Part shown: positions 8,916-17,761 of the stretch, one piece after another | Position numbering within the stretch: the stretch's first letter is position 1 | Layout of the letters: the number at the start of each line of letters is the position of its first letter | NCBI GenBank assembly: GCA_949300615.1 | Contig: CASGEW010000005.1 | Span: 1-59,130, forward strand | Source: an uncultured Bacteroidales bacterium | Lineage (GTDB): Bacteria > Bacteroidota > Bacteroidia > Bacteroidales > CHK158-818 | Length of the DNA: 59,130 nucleotides | Direction of reading: 5' to 3' | The notes under the pieces: generated by a model | What the model was told of the DNA's origin: nothing | What the model saw: the letters and a program-made list of their open reading frames with translations, nothing else | The model's database searches: none | Program-made: the position numbers and the translations under genes

Positions 8916-8946
8916 ACAGAAAAAGCTCATATAAAAACATACTTGA

Positions 8947-9861
8947 ATGAGAAAAGAAAGTTTAGTATCCATTACAGATTACTCGAAAGAACAAATTCTG
9001 GATCTGCTGGAAAAGACGAAAAAATTTGAAGCAAACCCCAACCGCCGCGTGCTCGAAGGGAAAGTGATCGCCACGCTCTTTTTCGAGCCCTCCACCCGTA
9101 CCCGGTTGAGTTTTGAAACCGCCGTAAACCGATTGGGAGGACGCGTCATCGGATTCTCGGACGCCGCCACTACCAGTTCGTCCAAAGGAGAAACCCTCAA
9201 AGATACCATTATGATGGTGAGCAATTATGCCGACCTGATCATCATGCGGCATTACCTGGAAGGAGCGGCCCGTTACGCATCGGAAATCTCCTCGATACCC
9301 ATTGTCAACGCCGGCGACGGCGCCAACCAGCACCCCTCGCAGACGATGCTCGACCTCTACTCCATCTACAAAACACAGGGGACGCTCCAAAACCTGAACA
9401 TCACCATGGTAGGCGACCTGAAATACGGCCGCACCGTACACTCGCTGCTGATGGCCATGTCGCACTTCAACCCCACATTCCACTTCGTGGCCCCCGACGA
9501 ACTGAAAATGCCCGAAGAGTACAAAGAGTTTTGCCGACAAAAGGACATCCCCTACCAGGAACACTCCGACTTTACCGAAGAGGTGATCAACCAGGCCGAC
9601 ATCCTCTATATGACCCGCGTACAGCGCGAACGGTTTACCGATTTGATGGAATACGAAAAGGTCAAAAACGTGTACACCCTGCACAATCAGATGTTGGACG
9701 GCAGCAAGCCCAACCTGAGGGTATTGCATCCCCTGCCCCGCGTAAACGAAATTTCGTACGACGTGGACGACAACCCCAAGGCATACTATTTCCAACAGGC
9801 CCAAAACGGACTCTATGCCCGCCAGGCCATTATCTGCAACGTTTTAGGCATTGAAATTTAA
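8947..9861 (+). CDS. pyrB: Aspartate carbamoyltransferase, catalytic chain
   Basis: Condenses carbamoyl phosphate with aspartate to N-carbamoyl-aspartate, the committed step of pyrimidine synthesis. At 304 residues it has the usual length of PyrB chains that pair with PyrI. All active-site segments are present: [12 protein letters not shown] (carbamoyl-phosphate loop), [10 protein letters not shown] (the mobile loop Ser-Lys), [12 protein letters not shown] (the catalytic His), [15 protein letters not shown] and HPLPRVNEI. It is first in a run with pyrI (21-base gap), a flavin reductase and an outer-membrane protein. The leader carries a hairpin with a T-tract, so expression may be attenuated in response to pyrimidine supply. 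Confidence 0.98.
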   Translation: MRKESLVSITDYSKEQILDLLEKTKKFEANPNRRVLEGKVIATLFFEPSTRTRLSFETAVNRLGGRVIGFSDAATTSSSKGETLKDTIMMVSNYADLIIMRHYLEGAARYASEISSIPIVNAGDGANQHPSQTMLDLYSIYKTQGTLQNLNITMVGDLKYGRTVHSLLMAMSHFNPTFHFVAPDELKMPEEYKEFCRQKDIPYQEHSDFTEEVINQADILYMTRVQRERFTDLMEYEKVKNVYTLHNQMLDGSKPNLRVLHPLPRVNEISYDVDDNPKAYYFQQAQNGLYARQAIICNVLGIEI

Positions 9862-9882
9862 CCCGCAAAGAACAGACAGATT

Positions 9883-10344
9883 ATGAATACCACCAAAAAA
9901 GAGCTCGAAGTAGCCGCCCTCGAAAACGGCACCGTCATCGACCACATACCCTCCGAACAACTGTTCAAAGTAGTATCGCTGCTGAAACTCGACAAGATGA
10001 CCGGCAGCATCACCATAGGCAATAACCTCAAAAGCAAAAAGATCGGCAAGAAGGGCATCATCAAGCTGGCCGACACTTTCTTTCAGGAAGGCGAAATCAA
10101 CCGCATCGCCCTACTGGCACCCAACGCCAAGATAAACGAGATACACGACTACCAGGTGACGGTCAAGAAACAGGTTACGCTGCCCGATGTATTGGTGGGA
10201 GTCGTCAAATGCGACAACCCCAAGTGTATCACCAACAACGAACCGATGGATACCCTCTTTGAAGTGATCGACAAAGAAAAAGTAGAGCTCAAATGCCACT
10301 ATTGCGAACGCATCATTGAAAAGGAGAGAATCGAAATCCGGTAA
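9883..10344 (+). CDS. pyrI: Aspartate carbamoyltransferase, regulatory chain
   Basis: Regulatory subunit of the PyrB6-PyrI6 type ATCase; binds nucleoside triphosphates in the N-terminal allosteric domain and links catalytic trimers through a C-terminal zinc domain. The 153-residue length is typical. The four zinc cysteines are all present at about C110, C115, C138 and C141 (CDNPKC and CHYC). The N-terminal part has [16 protein letters not shown], the usual nucleotide-binding start. It lies 21 bases after pyrB and is clearly co-transcribed. With PyrI present, allosteric feedback on the enzyme would add to any transcriptional attenuation at the leader. Confidence 0.98.
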   Translation: MNTTKKELEVAALENGTVIDHIPSEQLFKVVSLLKLDKMTGSITIGNNLKSKKIGKKGIIKLADTFFQEGEINRIALLAPNAKINEIHDYQVTVKKQVTLPDVLVGVVKCDNPKCITNNEPMDTLFEVIDKEKVELKCHYCERIIEKERIEIR

Positions 10345-10412
10345 ACGAACGATATGCCGATAGCCTCTGTTATATTTATATTCCAAGAAACGTTCCACCA
10401 AAGCCTGTCGAT

Positions 10413-10991
10413 ATGAAACAAAACTGGAAACCCGGTACCCTGATATACCCATTACCCGCCCTTTTGATCAGTTGCGGCGATTCCCCAGAGAATTACAACC
10501 TAATGACCGTCAGCTGGGCCGGGACATTGTGTACCAACCCGCCGATGTGCTACATCTCGGTTCGTCCCGAACGCCACTCGTACCCAATCATCAAAGAGAC
10601 CGGCGAATTCGTCATCAACCTGACCACCGAGGCGCTTGCCTATGCCACCGACTGGTGCGGCGTAAAATCAGGAAAAGATTTCCAGAAATTCAAGGAGATG
10701 AACCTGACCCCCGTTGCCGGGGCCGTGGTCAAAGCACCGCTGGTTAAAGAATCCCCCCTAAACATCGAATGTAAGGTCAAGGAGATCGTCCCCTTGGGTT
10801 CACACGACATGTTCATTGCCGATGTGGTAAACGTCGTAGCCGACGACCGGTACCTGAACCCCGACACCGGAGCGTTCGATTTGGCGGCAGCCCGTCTGCT
10901 CGTCTATACCCACGGGCACTACTACAAAACAGGAGAAGAGATCGGCAAATTCGGATGGAGCGTCCAAAAGAAAAAGAAAAACAACGAATGA
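10413..10991 (+). CDS. Flavin reductase family protein (FMN-binding split barrel)
   Basis: A 192-residue cytoplasmic protein of the flavin-reductase-like, FMN-binding split-barrel family. Family features are PALLISCGD...NLMTVSWAGTLCTNPPMCYISVRP in the first 60 residues, the flavin-binding strand-loop, then GEFVINL and ATDWCGVKSGKDFQKF. These proteins bind FMN and either reduce free flavin with NAD(P)H or act as flavin-dependent reductases of unknown substrate; Bacteroidota carry several of unassigned function. The last seven residues are mostly Lys and Asn. It sits 68 bases after pyrI and overlaps the next gene by 4 bases (ATGA), so it is likely part of the pyr transcript, although no metabolic link to pyrimidines is obvious. 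Confidence 0.88.
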   Translation: MKQNWKPGTLIYPLPALLISCGDSPENYNLMTVSWAGTLCTNPPMCYISVRPERHSYPIIKETGEFVINLTTEALAYATDWCGVKSGKDFQKFKEMNLTPVAGAVVKAPLVKESPLNIECKVKEIVPLGSHDMFIADVVNVVADDRYLNPDTGAFDLAAARLLVYTHGHYYKTGEEIGKFGWSVQKKKKNNE

Positions 10992-11704
10992 GACCAAAAC
11001 ATGTTCTACTCCTGCTGTGGATAATTTTCGTCCCCACCACCATCCTTGCCCAAGAACGCCAGAAATGGGTCGAATGGGGAGTCAAGGCGGGGGTAAATGC
11101 CCCTTACATCTCCATCGAAGAGTTTGAGATAGACGGTATCAAAAAGGACGATCCCGAAACACAAACACAAGTGGGCTACTTTTTTGCCCTCTTTTCAAGG
11201 GTCAATTTCCACAAGCACTATATCCAGTTGGAGGCCTCTACCCACTATACCCGTTCAGAAATAGCCATCGACCTGACAGACTTCGGATACAGCCTGGAAA
11301 ACACGGGGATCAACCCCGATTCCAAACTAAAATTCCACCGCCGGACCCTGGAATTTCCCCTGCTGTACGGATACAATTTTGTCAAAAAGAATCCGTATGA
11401 ACTGGCCCTGTTCGTCGGGCCCAAACTACGCTATACCTTCGACCGGGGAAACGACGATACCAAAAGCAGCAACAACGCCATCGAAATCCTTGAAAAGAGC
11501 AAACCGCTGACCGCCTGCATCGTATTCGGATTAGGTACCCGTATCTCCAATTTCGTACTCGATGTCAGGTACGAATTCGGGATGGACAACATCTCCAAAT
11601 CATCCGCCTATACATTAAAACTGCCTACCGGCGAAAACAGCGGGGAATTGACCCTCAACCGAAGGATGAACCTGATGAGCTTCTCGTTAGGTGTCATTTT
11701 TTAG
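10988..11704 (+). CDS. PorT-like outer-membrane beta-barrel protein
   Basis: Predicted small outer-membrane barrel of 238 residues. I chose the ATG at 10988 because it begins a clean signal peptide ([22 protein letters not shown]) and overlaps the flavin-reductase stop in an ATGA; the frame is open 11 codons further upstream. The mature part alternates polar and hydrophobic residues, begins [16 protein letters not shown] as PorT-family (outer membrane beta-barrel) proteins do, has several amphipathic strands ([31 protein letters not shown]) and ends in an aromatic strand finishing with Phe ([10 protein letters not shown]), as expected for BAM-mediated insertion. The function of such barrels is mostly unknown outside type IX secretion. 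Confidence 0.8.
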   Translation: MRPKHVLLLLWIIFVPTTILAQERQKWVEWGVKAGVNAPYISIEEFEIDGIKKDDPETQTQVGYFFALFSRVNFHKHYIQLEASTHYTRSEIAIDLTDFGYSLENTGINPDSKLKFHRRTLEFPLLYGYNFVKKNPYELALFVGPKLRYTFDRGNDDTKSSNNAIEILEKSKPLTACIVFGLGTRISNFVLDVRYEFGMDNISKSSAYTLKLPTGENSGELTLNRRMNLMSFSLGVIF

Positions 11705-11781
11705 CAAACAGGCCCGATACAAGAGACGATACACCGATATACTTTTTAGGGCAAAATCTTTACCAATCGACATCAAATACG

Positions 11782-11789
11782 TATATTTG
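11782..11789 (+). promoter_or_regulatory. Probable -7 box of a glyA promoter
   Basis: TATATTTG matches TAnnTTTG and lies 40 bases before the glyA ATG. No convincing TTG occurs about 20 bases upstream (only CTTTACC), so the call rests on the -7 box and position. Confidence 0.45.
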
Positions 11790-11828
11790 CTGTCTAAATT
11801 ATACGAGAACCATTCAATCACCCATAAA

Positions 11829-13109
11829 ATGAAAAGAGATACCGAAATTTTCGACATTATCGAAAAAGAACATCAACGCCAGTTGAAGGGAATAGAATTG
11901 ATCGCTTCCGAAAACTTTGTCAGCGATCAGGTAATGCAAGCCATGGGCTCCTGCCTGACCAATAAATATGCAGAAGGATACCCCGGCAAACGCTATTACG
12001 GAGGCTGCGAGGTAGTTGACCAGAGCGAACAGATCGCCATCGAACGCATCAAAAAAATCTTCGGGGCAGAATGGGCCAACGTACAACCCCACTCGGGTGC
12101 ACAGGCCAACATGGCCGTATTCATGGCTACGCTGAACCCGGGAGACAAATTCCTGGGATTGAACCTCTCACACGGTGGTCACCTCTCACACGGTTCACCC
12201 GTCAACTTCTCCGGGCTGATGTTCCAACCCCTGGAATACAGTGTCAAAGAAGATACCGGATATGTCGATTACGATATGATGGAAGAGGTTGCCCTGTGCG
12301 AACGCCCCAAACTCATCATCGGCGGAGCATCGGCCTATTCGCGCGAATGGGATTATGCCCGTATGCGTAAAATCGCCGATGAGATAGGCGCCCTGCTGAT
12401 GATAGACATGGCACATCCCGCCGGACTGATCGCCGCCGGAGAGTTGGACAACCCCCTGAAATACGCCCACATCGTAACCTCCACTACGCACAAAACCTTG
12501 CGGGGCCCGCGCGGAGGGATCATACTCTTAGGGAAAGACTTCGACAACCCTTGGGGCAAAACCACCCCGAAAGGCGAAATCAAAAAGATGTCCGCCCTGT
12601 TAGACTCGGCCGTATTCCCCGGTGTACAAGGCGGCCCGCTCGAACACGTCATTGCCGCCAAAGCCGTATCCTTCGGCGAAGCACTTACCCCCGAATACAA
12701 ACAATACCAGGCACAGGTCAAAAAAAATGCCGCCACCATGGCCGCAGCCTTCATGGCCAAAGGGTATAAAATTATCTCCGGGGGGACAGACAACCACTGT
12801 ATGTTGATCGACCTGCGGACCAAATTCCCCGAGCTGACCGGTAAAGTAGCTGAAAAAGTACTGGTACAGGCAGACATCACGGTCAACAAGAACATGGTTC
12901 CGTTCGATAGCCGCTCTCCGTTCCAGACCTCCGGTATCCGTGTCGGCACACCGGCCATCACCACCCGCGGAGCCAAAGAAGAGTTGATGGGAGAGATCGT
13001 TGAGATGATCGACACCGTACTTTCCAACCCCGAAAGCGAGGCAACCATCAAGGCCGTCCGCGAAAAGGTAAACCAGACAATGAAAAACTATGCCTTGTTC
13101 GCATACTAA
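11829..13109 (+). CDS. glyA: Serine hydroxymethyltransferase
   Basis: PLP enzyme that interconverts serine and glycine with transfer of a one-carbon unit to tetrahydrofolate. The ATG at 11829 gives 426 residues and the expected start ([15 protein letters not shown]); an open extension of 46 codons upstream overlaps the previous gene and lacks family sequence. Motifs include [40 protein letters not shown], the PLP lysine in [13 protein letters not shown] (about K222), [11 protein letters not shown] and, near the C-terminus, [21 protein letters not shown] promoter box lies just upstream and a strong hairpin just downstream, so it can be transcribed alone. Confidence 0.98.
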   Translation: MKRDTEIFDIIEKEHQRQLKGIELIASENFVSDQVMQAMGSCLTNKYAEGYPGKRYYGGCEVVDQSEQIAIERIKKIFGAEWANVQPHSGAQANMAVFMATLNPGDKFLGLNLSHGGHLSHGSPVNFSGLMFQPLEYSVKEDTGYVDYDMMEEVALCERPKLIIGGASAYSREWDYARMRKIADEIGALLMIDMAHPAGLIAAGELDNPLKYAHIVTSTTHKTLRGPRGGIILLGKDFDNPWGKTTPKGEIKKMSALLDSAVFPGVQGGPLEHVIAAKAVSFGEALTPEYKQYQAQVKKNAATMAAAFMAKGYKIISGGTDNHCMLIDLRTKFPELTGKVAEKVLVQADITVNKNMVPFDSRSPFQTSGIRVGTPAITTRGAKEELMGEIVEMIDTVLSNPESEATIKAVREKVNQTMKNYALFAY

Positions 13110-13132
13110 GATATCTCCATTACCCTGAGCCG

Positions 13133-13169
13133 AAAGTCATAGAACAATTACCGGTTGTTTTATGACTTT
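13133..13169 (+). terminator. Terminator after glyA
   Basis: A 15-pair stem with one G-U wobble (AAAGTCATAGAACAA with TTGTTTTATGACTTT) closes a 7-nt loop and is followed by a pyrimidine-rich run with six T residues. It starts 24 bases after the glyA stop. Confidence 0.8.
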
Positions 13170-13205
13170 CCCTCTTTTTTCTTTTACCCGAAAACATTCC
13201 AGAAT

Positions 13206-13850
13206 ATGAAACAAATTTGCCGCTGGCTGTGGAGCGATGCTCCCATCAAAGCAGAACAACTTTCGCTGGCCATCCTCTTTTTACGTGTTTTTATCGGCAT
13301 TATGATGATACCCTACGGTTGGGGAAAGATTACCGATTTCGACCGTTATGCCGAAAACTTCTTTGAAGACCCCATCGGTATAGGACACCTTCCCTCCTTA
13401 ATCCTGACCATCTTTGCACAAGTCATCTGCTCCGTCTTTCTGATTGTCGGATTTCAAACCCGTATCTCGGCATTGATTCTGGCCTTCAACATGGCGGTGG
13501 CCACCAAATACCACTTTTACGATCCGTTCAGCGTAAAGGCCCTGCCCATCCTGTTTTTAGGCATCTACATCGCCGTAGTCATGTTCGGTGGCGGCCGTTA
13601 CACCATAGACCGGTGGCTGTTCTCCTATGCGAAAAAGAACGACTCGATACCCCTTTGCACCCCCAACATAGCACCCGTAGAACGCACCATACGGATGTTA
13701 CTCAGTTTCGTGTTGTGCTGCATTGTCTTTTCCAACAGCACCTCCGACCCTGTATCCATCCTCTTGCTGGCCGTGTCGTTCCTCCTGCTGGTAAGCTCCT
13801 TTACCGGATACTCCCTGATATATCGCCTGAAAAAGACGAAACAGTGCTGA
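13206..13850 (+). CDS. DoxX family membrane protein
   Basis: A 214-residue inner-membrane protein. I chose the ATG at 13206 (MKQICRWLWSD); an earlier in-frame ATG at 13155 lies within the terminator stem. The DoxX-type bundle is visible: AILFLRVFIGIMMIPYGWGKI (helix 1 with the conserved G-x-x-K), FAQVICSVFLIVGFQTRISALILAFNMAVA (helices 2-3) and FLGIYIAVVMFGGGRYTIDRW (helix 4). A fifth and sixth hydrophobic stretch close the C-terminus. DoxX-like proteins are linked to quinone or thiol redox systems, but most members, including this one, have no known role. The stop is separated by one base from the start of the next small gene, so the two are coupled. Confidence 0.82.
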   Translation: MKQICRWLWSDAPIKAEQLSLAILFLRVFIGIMMIPYGWGKITDFDRYAENFFEDPIGIGHLPSLILTIFAQVICSVFLIVGFQTRISALILAFNMAVATKYHFYDPFSVKALPILFLGIYIAVVMFGGGRYTIDRWLFSYAKKNDSIPLCTPNIAPVERTIRMLLSFVLCCIVFSNSTSDPVSILLLAVSFLLLVSSFTGYSLIYRLKKTKQC

Positions 13851-13851
13851 G

Positions 13852-14058
13852 ATGAAAGAGCTGATCTTTTCCGTCGTCCTGTTCCTGCTGGGAGGAGTCG
13901 CCATCTTTGCGGCATGTACCGGAGCCCGCTGGTTCTTTTCCACCAAAAACGCCGCATTTTTCGTGCGGACATTTGGACTTAAAGGGGCCCGCTGGTTCTA
14001 TTTTATCCTGGGGGCGGCACTTTGCCTGATGGCCTATACCGTCGCTTTCTCCCATTGA
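13852..14058 (+). CDS. Small two-helix membrane protein, Imm17-like
   Basis: A 68-residue protein made almost entirely of two hydrophobic helices (about 4-23 and 47-65) joined by a basic, aromatic linker (GARWFFSTKNAAFFVRTFGLKGARWFY). The linker and size resemble the Imm17 family of small membrane proteins named as polymorphic-toxin immunity proteins, but I identify this from memory of the pattern only. No toxin gene is visible next to it; it follows the DoxX gene by one base and is probably co-translated with it. If the Imm17 match is right, this would be an orphan copy or a family member with a housekeeping role. Confidence 0.6.
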   Translation: MKELIFSVVLFLLGGVAIFAACTGARWFFSTKNAAFFVRTFGLKGARWFYFILGAALCLMAYTVAFSH

Positions 14059-14154
14059 ACCGCCTGCTCCGAAGATCATTTTTACACACGCAACACGAGA
14101 AAATCCGAACTTTATTTCTAATTTTGTTCTCATCCACCACAAACAAACACACAC

Positions 14155-16203
14155 ATGGCATCATCTTCAAGACAATACGTATTACGGAACATCGTACTTC
14201 TGATCATCTTCGCCGGTGTCGTCGGGGCAGCCGTTTACTACTGGCCGGAAATTACCGGTAACAACAAACAGACCCTACGCAGAGCCGACAGCTTTTTCGG
14301 GTTCCACTTCGATTTCCACGCCGGGGCCGACTGTAACCAAATCGGGCACCTGCTGACCGAAGAGATGATCGACACCTTCCTTCTACAAACACAACCCGAC
14401 TACATACAGGTAGATTGCAAAGGGCACAACGGCTATTCCAGTTACCCGACCCAAGTAGGCAACCAGGCACCCGGCTTTGAAAAAGATATCCTCCAACTGT
14501 TCCGGGAGGTTACCCGCAAACACCACGTAGCCTTGTACGTCCACTACTCCGGCATTTGGGACAACGTCGCCATGCAGGCTCACCCCGAATGGGCCGCCCG
14601 CCATGCCGACGGGACACCCGATACCCAGAAAGCCTCTTTCTACGGAGCATACGACGACAGCCTGCTGATACCCCAACTTAAAGAATTGGCCCAACGGGGC
14701 ATCGACGGCATCTGGGTGGACGGCGAGTGTTGGGCTGCCATCCCCGACTACTCAGACACCATGCGCGTGCGCTATCAGGAACTGACCGGGCTCACCTCAC
14801 TCCCCCAACCGGGCGACGCCGATTATAAAAAGTTTCTGGAACTGAACCGCACTGCCTTCCGCGACCATATACGCTATTATATAGATGCCGTACACAAAGA
14901 GTATCCCGACTTCCAGATTACCAGTAACTGGGCCTATTCGTCCATGATGCCCGAAGAGGTCGATACGCCCGTAGATTACCTTTCGGGCGACGTAGCCGGA
15001 CAAAACGGCGTATATAGCTCGGCCTGGGAAGCCCGCTGTCTGGCCCCGCAAGGGAAATCGTGGGACTTGATGTCGTGGGGATTTACCTACAACTCCGGAC
15101 AAGGATTGCCGGCAGCCAAATCGGTTGTCATGTTGCAGCAGGAGGCGGCAGAGGTCATCTCGATGGGCGGAGGGTTCCAGGTCTATTACCAGCAAAACCG
15201 GGACGGTTCCTTAAAAACCGCCTACTTCCCGCAGATGGCCGAGATTGCCCGCTGGTGCCGCGAGCGGCAGGAATATTGCCACAAGAACACCCCCCTTCCG
15301 CAAATCGCCCTCTGGTACTCCACCTATGCGTGGAAAGATGCCCAAAACGGCATCTATTCCAGCGGGCCCAACTATCGGATGTCGAATATCCTGGCCCTGC
15401 TGCTGGACGGCAAACAGTCGGTAGAGGTACTGATGGACCACCACCTGAAAAAATCAATCGACCAATATCCGTTGATCGTACTGCCCGAATGGGCTAATGT
15501 AGGAGAAGAGATGAAAAAATTCGTACTCCAATATGTCGAAAACGGCGGCAATCTGTTGGTAATGGGCGTAGATGCCACCCGCGTATTCGCCCCGGAACTG
15601 GGCATCCAGACCGACGGCGAACCGGTGGTAGGCAACACCTTCATCTCCCAGGGAGAACACCTGGCAGCACTCCACACCCGCTGGCAACAGATTGTAGCCC
15701 AGGATGAAACACAGACCCTGGGCGAGATCCGTACTACCGACGACAAATCGGTACAACCCGCATCCTACCCCTTCGCCACCTACCGCACCTACGGCAAAGG
15801 GAAGATCGGTGCCATCACCGTCGATCTGGCACAACCCTACGCCTCGCAACGCTCCTCGGAGTGTACCCACCTTGTCAATCAGGTGATCTCCGCCCTCTAT
15901 CCCGCCCCGCGGGTAGCGGTCGAAGGCAACAGCCGCATCCACCTGGTAGCCACGCAGCGCGAGCACAAATGGGTGATCAACCTGATCAATGTAGATGGAG
16001 ACCACAGCAACGGCAATGTCTATGTGTATGACCAGATAAACCCCACGCGTCCGGTCAAACTCATCATCCGCCCCGAACACTCTGTCCGGAACGCCTACCT
16101 GATACCCGGCGGAGAGAAATTGTCGGCCAAAAAATCGGGCGACCACTTCGAGCTGGAAATTCCTTCGTTCGACGTACACACGGCCGTGGTACTGTCGTTC
16201 TAA
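14155..16203 (+). CDS. Membrane-anchored putative glycoside hydrolase (GHL6-like barrel plus amidotransferase-like domain)
   Basis: A 682-residue protein with an uncleaved-looking N-terminal helix (about 11-30, LLIIFAGVVGAAVYYW) and no lipobox, so probably anchored in the inner membrane with the rest outside. Residues 40-400 look like a TIM-barrel hydrolase of the GHL6/alpha-fucosidase-like type: GFHFDFHAG, QVDCKGHNGYSSYPT, YVHYSGIWDN, then IDGIWVDGECW, whose Asp and Glu are candidate catalytic residues. Residues 430-560 look like a beta-galactosidase-trimerisation/class I amidotransferase-like domain (YPLIVLPEWANVGEEM...GGNLLVMG). A beta-sandwich ends the chain. The substrate is unknown. It stands alone after a TAATTTTG -7-like box at 14119-14126. 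Confidence 0.7.
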   Translation: MASSSRQYVLRNIVLLIIFAGVVGAAVYYWPEITGNNKQTLRRADSFFGFHFDFHAGADCNQIGHLLTEEMIDTFLLQTQPDYIQVDCKGHNGYSSYPTQVGNQAPGFEKDILQLFREVTRKHHVALYVHYSGIWDNVAMQAHPEWAARHADGTPDTQKASFYGAYDDSLLIPQLKELAQRGIDGIWVDGECWAAIPDYSDTMRVRYQELTGLTSLPQPGDADYKKFLELNRTAFRDHIRYYIDAVHKEYPDFQITSNWAYSSMMPEEVDTPVDYLSGDVAGQNGVYSSAWEARCLAPQGKSWDLMSWGFTYNSGQGLPAAKSVVMLQQEAAEVISMGGGFQVYYQQNRDGSLKTAYFPQMAEIARWCRERQEYCHKNTPLPQIALWYSTYAWKDAQNGIYSSGPNYRMSNILALLLDGKQSVEVLMDHHLKKSIDQYPLIVLPEWANVGEEMKKFVLQYVENGGNLLVMGVDATRVFAPELGIQTDGEPVVGNTFISQGEHLAALHTRWQQIVAQDETQTLGEIRTTDDKSVQPASYPFATYRTYGKGKIGAITVDLAQPYASQRSSECTHLVNQVISALYPAPRVAVEGNSRIHLVATQREHKWVINLINVDGDHSNGNVYVYDQINPTRPVKLIIRPEHSVRNAYLIPGGEKLSAKKSGDHFELEIPSFDVHTAVVLSF

Positions 16204-16208
16204 ACAAC

Positions 16209-16240
16209 AAGCGGGCCGCCTTTTCTCAGACGGTCCGCTT
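16209..16240. terminator. Hairpin between convergent genes
   Basis: AAGCGGGCCG (16209-16218) pairs with CGGTCCGCTT (16231-16240), ten pairs with one G-U. It starts 6 bases after the hydrolase stop codon and lies before the convergent tsaE end. There is no T-tract on either side. Confidence 0.5.
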
Positions 16241-16271
16241 GCCTATATAACCCCATCGAGAAAGTTACACG

Positions 16272-16694
16272 TTACATCTCCACGGTCAATATCCGTGTCC
16301 CGTTCTCTGCCTCCTCGATGCAAACATCCACACAATCGGCCGGCAACAGCTCTTCCACCTTCTCCGGCCATTCGATAAAACAGAGTGCACCGCTGTAAAA
16401 ATAGTCTTCACAGCCAAAATCATACGCCTCTTCGAGTTTGTTGATCCGGTAAAAGTCGAAGTGGTAAATCAATTCGCCACTGGCCGAGCGGTATTCATTC
16501 ACGATAGCAAAGGTAGGGCTGTTTATCACATCTTCCACCCCCAATGCCTCGCACACGGCTTTGATAAAAGTCGTCTTTCCGGCACCCATCGCTCCGCGAA
16601 AAGCAAACACGGTACGATCGCCCATCATCTCTATAAACCGGCGGGCTGCGCCGTTTATCTGATCCAATCCGGTTATTTCGATTCTTTCCATCAT
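16272..16694 (-). CDS. tsaE: tRNA threonylcarbamoyladenosine biosynthesis ATPase TsaE
   Basis: ATPase partner of the TsaB-TsaD complex that places t6A at position 37 of tRNAs reading ANN codons. The 140-residue length is usual. The Walker A loop GAMGAGKTT lies at about residues 34-42, followed by [13 protein letters not shown] (the family's SPTF segment), and the C-terminal half holds FDFYR and [15 protein letters not shown] with the conserved EW. It is last in a minus-strand run after aroB (2-base gap), a HAD phosphatase and a Sua5/YrdC gene that supplies the threonylcarbamoyl-AMP used in the same pathway. The position at the end of the operon, just before a hairpin, suggests co-transcription with those genes. 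Confidence 0.96.
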   Translation of the reverse strand: MMERIEITGLDQINGAARRFIEMMGDRTVFAFRGAMGAGKTTFIKAVCEALGVEDVINSPTFAIVNEYRSASGELIYHFDFYRINKLEEAYDFGCEDYFYSGALCFIEWPEKVEELLPADCVDVCIEEAENGTRILTVEM

Positions 16695-16696
16695 CC

Positions 16697-17761
16697 TTAA
16701 ATATTAAACAGGTCGCGATACAAGTCCAGCATCGCCTCTATCTCTTTTTTATCGGCCGTACAGTTTATCTTGACGCACCCTACGTCAGCCAACAGCGTAA
16801 AGTTGATGTGCGAAGATTCATTCTTTTTGTCGTGCGTCATCCGCTCATACAGCCGATCGTAGTCCTGACAGGTAATGTAGAACACCCCGTAATGCCGACG
16901 GACAAAAGCGGCCAGCTGCCTGACACGCTCTACGGGGAAGCCTAATTGCAGGTGCGAGAGCAACAGCTCGCATACCAGTCCCCACGCCACGGCATACCCG
17001 TGCATCACCGGCTGGTTACGTTCGTGCGAAAGGCTCTCGAAAGCGTGCCCTACGGTATGGCCCAGGTTCAGCGATTTACGCAATCCCTTCTCAAAGGGGT
17101 CTTCCGCCACCACACGCTCCTTCACCTGCACCGATGCTTCGAGCAACGGCAGTAGCTGCTGCATATCGGGGTGCAGCATATCCATCTCGATCAGGCGGTC
17201 GTAAGTAGCCGCATCGCTGATCAAGCCGTGTTTCAACATTTCGGCATATCCCGACAACAGGTTCTCGGACGACAAGGTATGGAAGAACTCCGTCCCGATC
17301 ACCACCGACCGGGCCGAATTGAACACCCCTATCTCATTTTTAAGACCGTTGAAATTGATTCCCGTCTTACCTCCCACAGCGGCATCGACCGCCCCCAACA
17401 AAGTAGTGGGCACATTGACAAAGGCAATGCCCCGTTTAAAGGTCGAGGCGGCAAACGCCCCCAAATCGGTCACCATACCGCCCCCCAGATTCACCAGAAA
17501 CGACTTGCGGGTAGCCCCGTTGCGGCTCAACGCCATCCATACCGACGAAAGGGATTCCAGATTCTTGTGCGTATCGTCGGCCGGTATCGTGATCGGCATC
17601 GCCTGTGTCAACGGTTCGCAATCCTGAAACAGCGGCATACAATACCGGCGGGTATTCGTATCGGTCAAGACAAACAACTTGTCGTATGCGTAACGCGATA
17701 AAACATCCGCCAATGTGCGGCTGATGTGCGGCGTAAATAAAACCTCCTGTTGTTCTTTCAT
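16697..17761 (-). CDS. aroB: 3-dehydroquinate synthase
   Basis: NAD- and metal-dependent cyclisation of DAHP to 3-dehydroquinate, second step of the shikimate pathway. The 354-residue protein has the NAD-binding run [20 protein letters not shown], then [19 protein letters not shown], the metal and substrate segments [24 protein letters not shown] (His ligands) and HGYAVAWGL. The N-terminus (residues 1-60) is short and lacks some strands seen in proteobacterial AroB, as is usual in Bacteroidota. It overlaps the upstream HAD gene by 4 bases and leaves 2 bases before tsaE, so translation of the three is probably coupled. Confidence 0.96.
   Translation of the reverse strand: MKEQQEVLFTPHISRTLADVLSRYAYDKLFVLTDTNTRRYCMPLFQDCEPLTQAMPITIPADDTHKNLESLSSVWMALSRNGATRKSFLVNLGGGMVTDLGAFAASTFKRGIAFVNVPTTLLGAVDAAVGGKTGINFNGLKNEIGVFNSARSVVIGTEFFHTLSSENLLSGYAEMLKHGLISDAATYDRLIEMDMLHPDMQQLLPLLEASVQVKERVVAEDPFEKGLRKSLNLGHTVGHAFESLSHERNQPVMHGYAVAWGLVCELLLSHLQLGFPVERVRQLAAFVRRHYGVFYITCQDYDRLYERMTHDKKNESSHINFTLLADVGCVKINCTADKKEIEAMLDLYRDLFNI

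Noticed and set aside
8780-8946. PyrR-binding leader before pyrB
   Set aside because: I could not find the conserved PyrR-binding loop, so the hairpin fits a translation-coupled attenuator better than PyrR control.
11705-11828. Glycine riboswitch before glyA
   Set aside because: The 124-base gap has no tandem-aptamer-like structure or terminator; a plain promoter box explains it.
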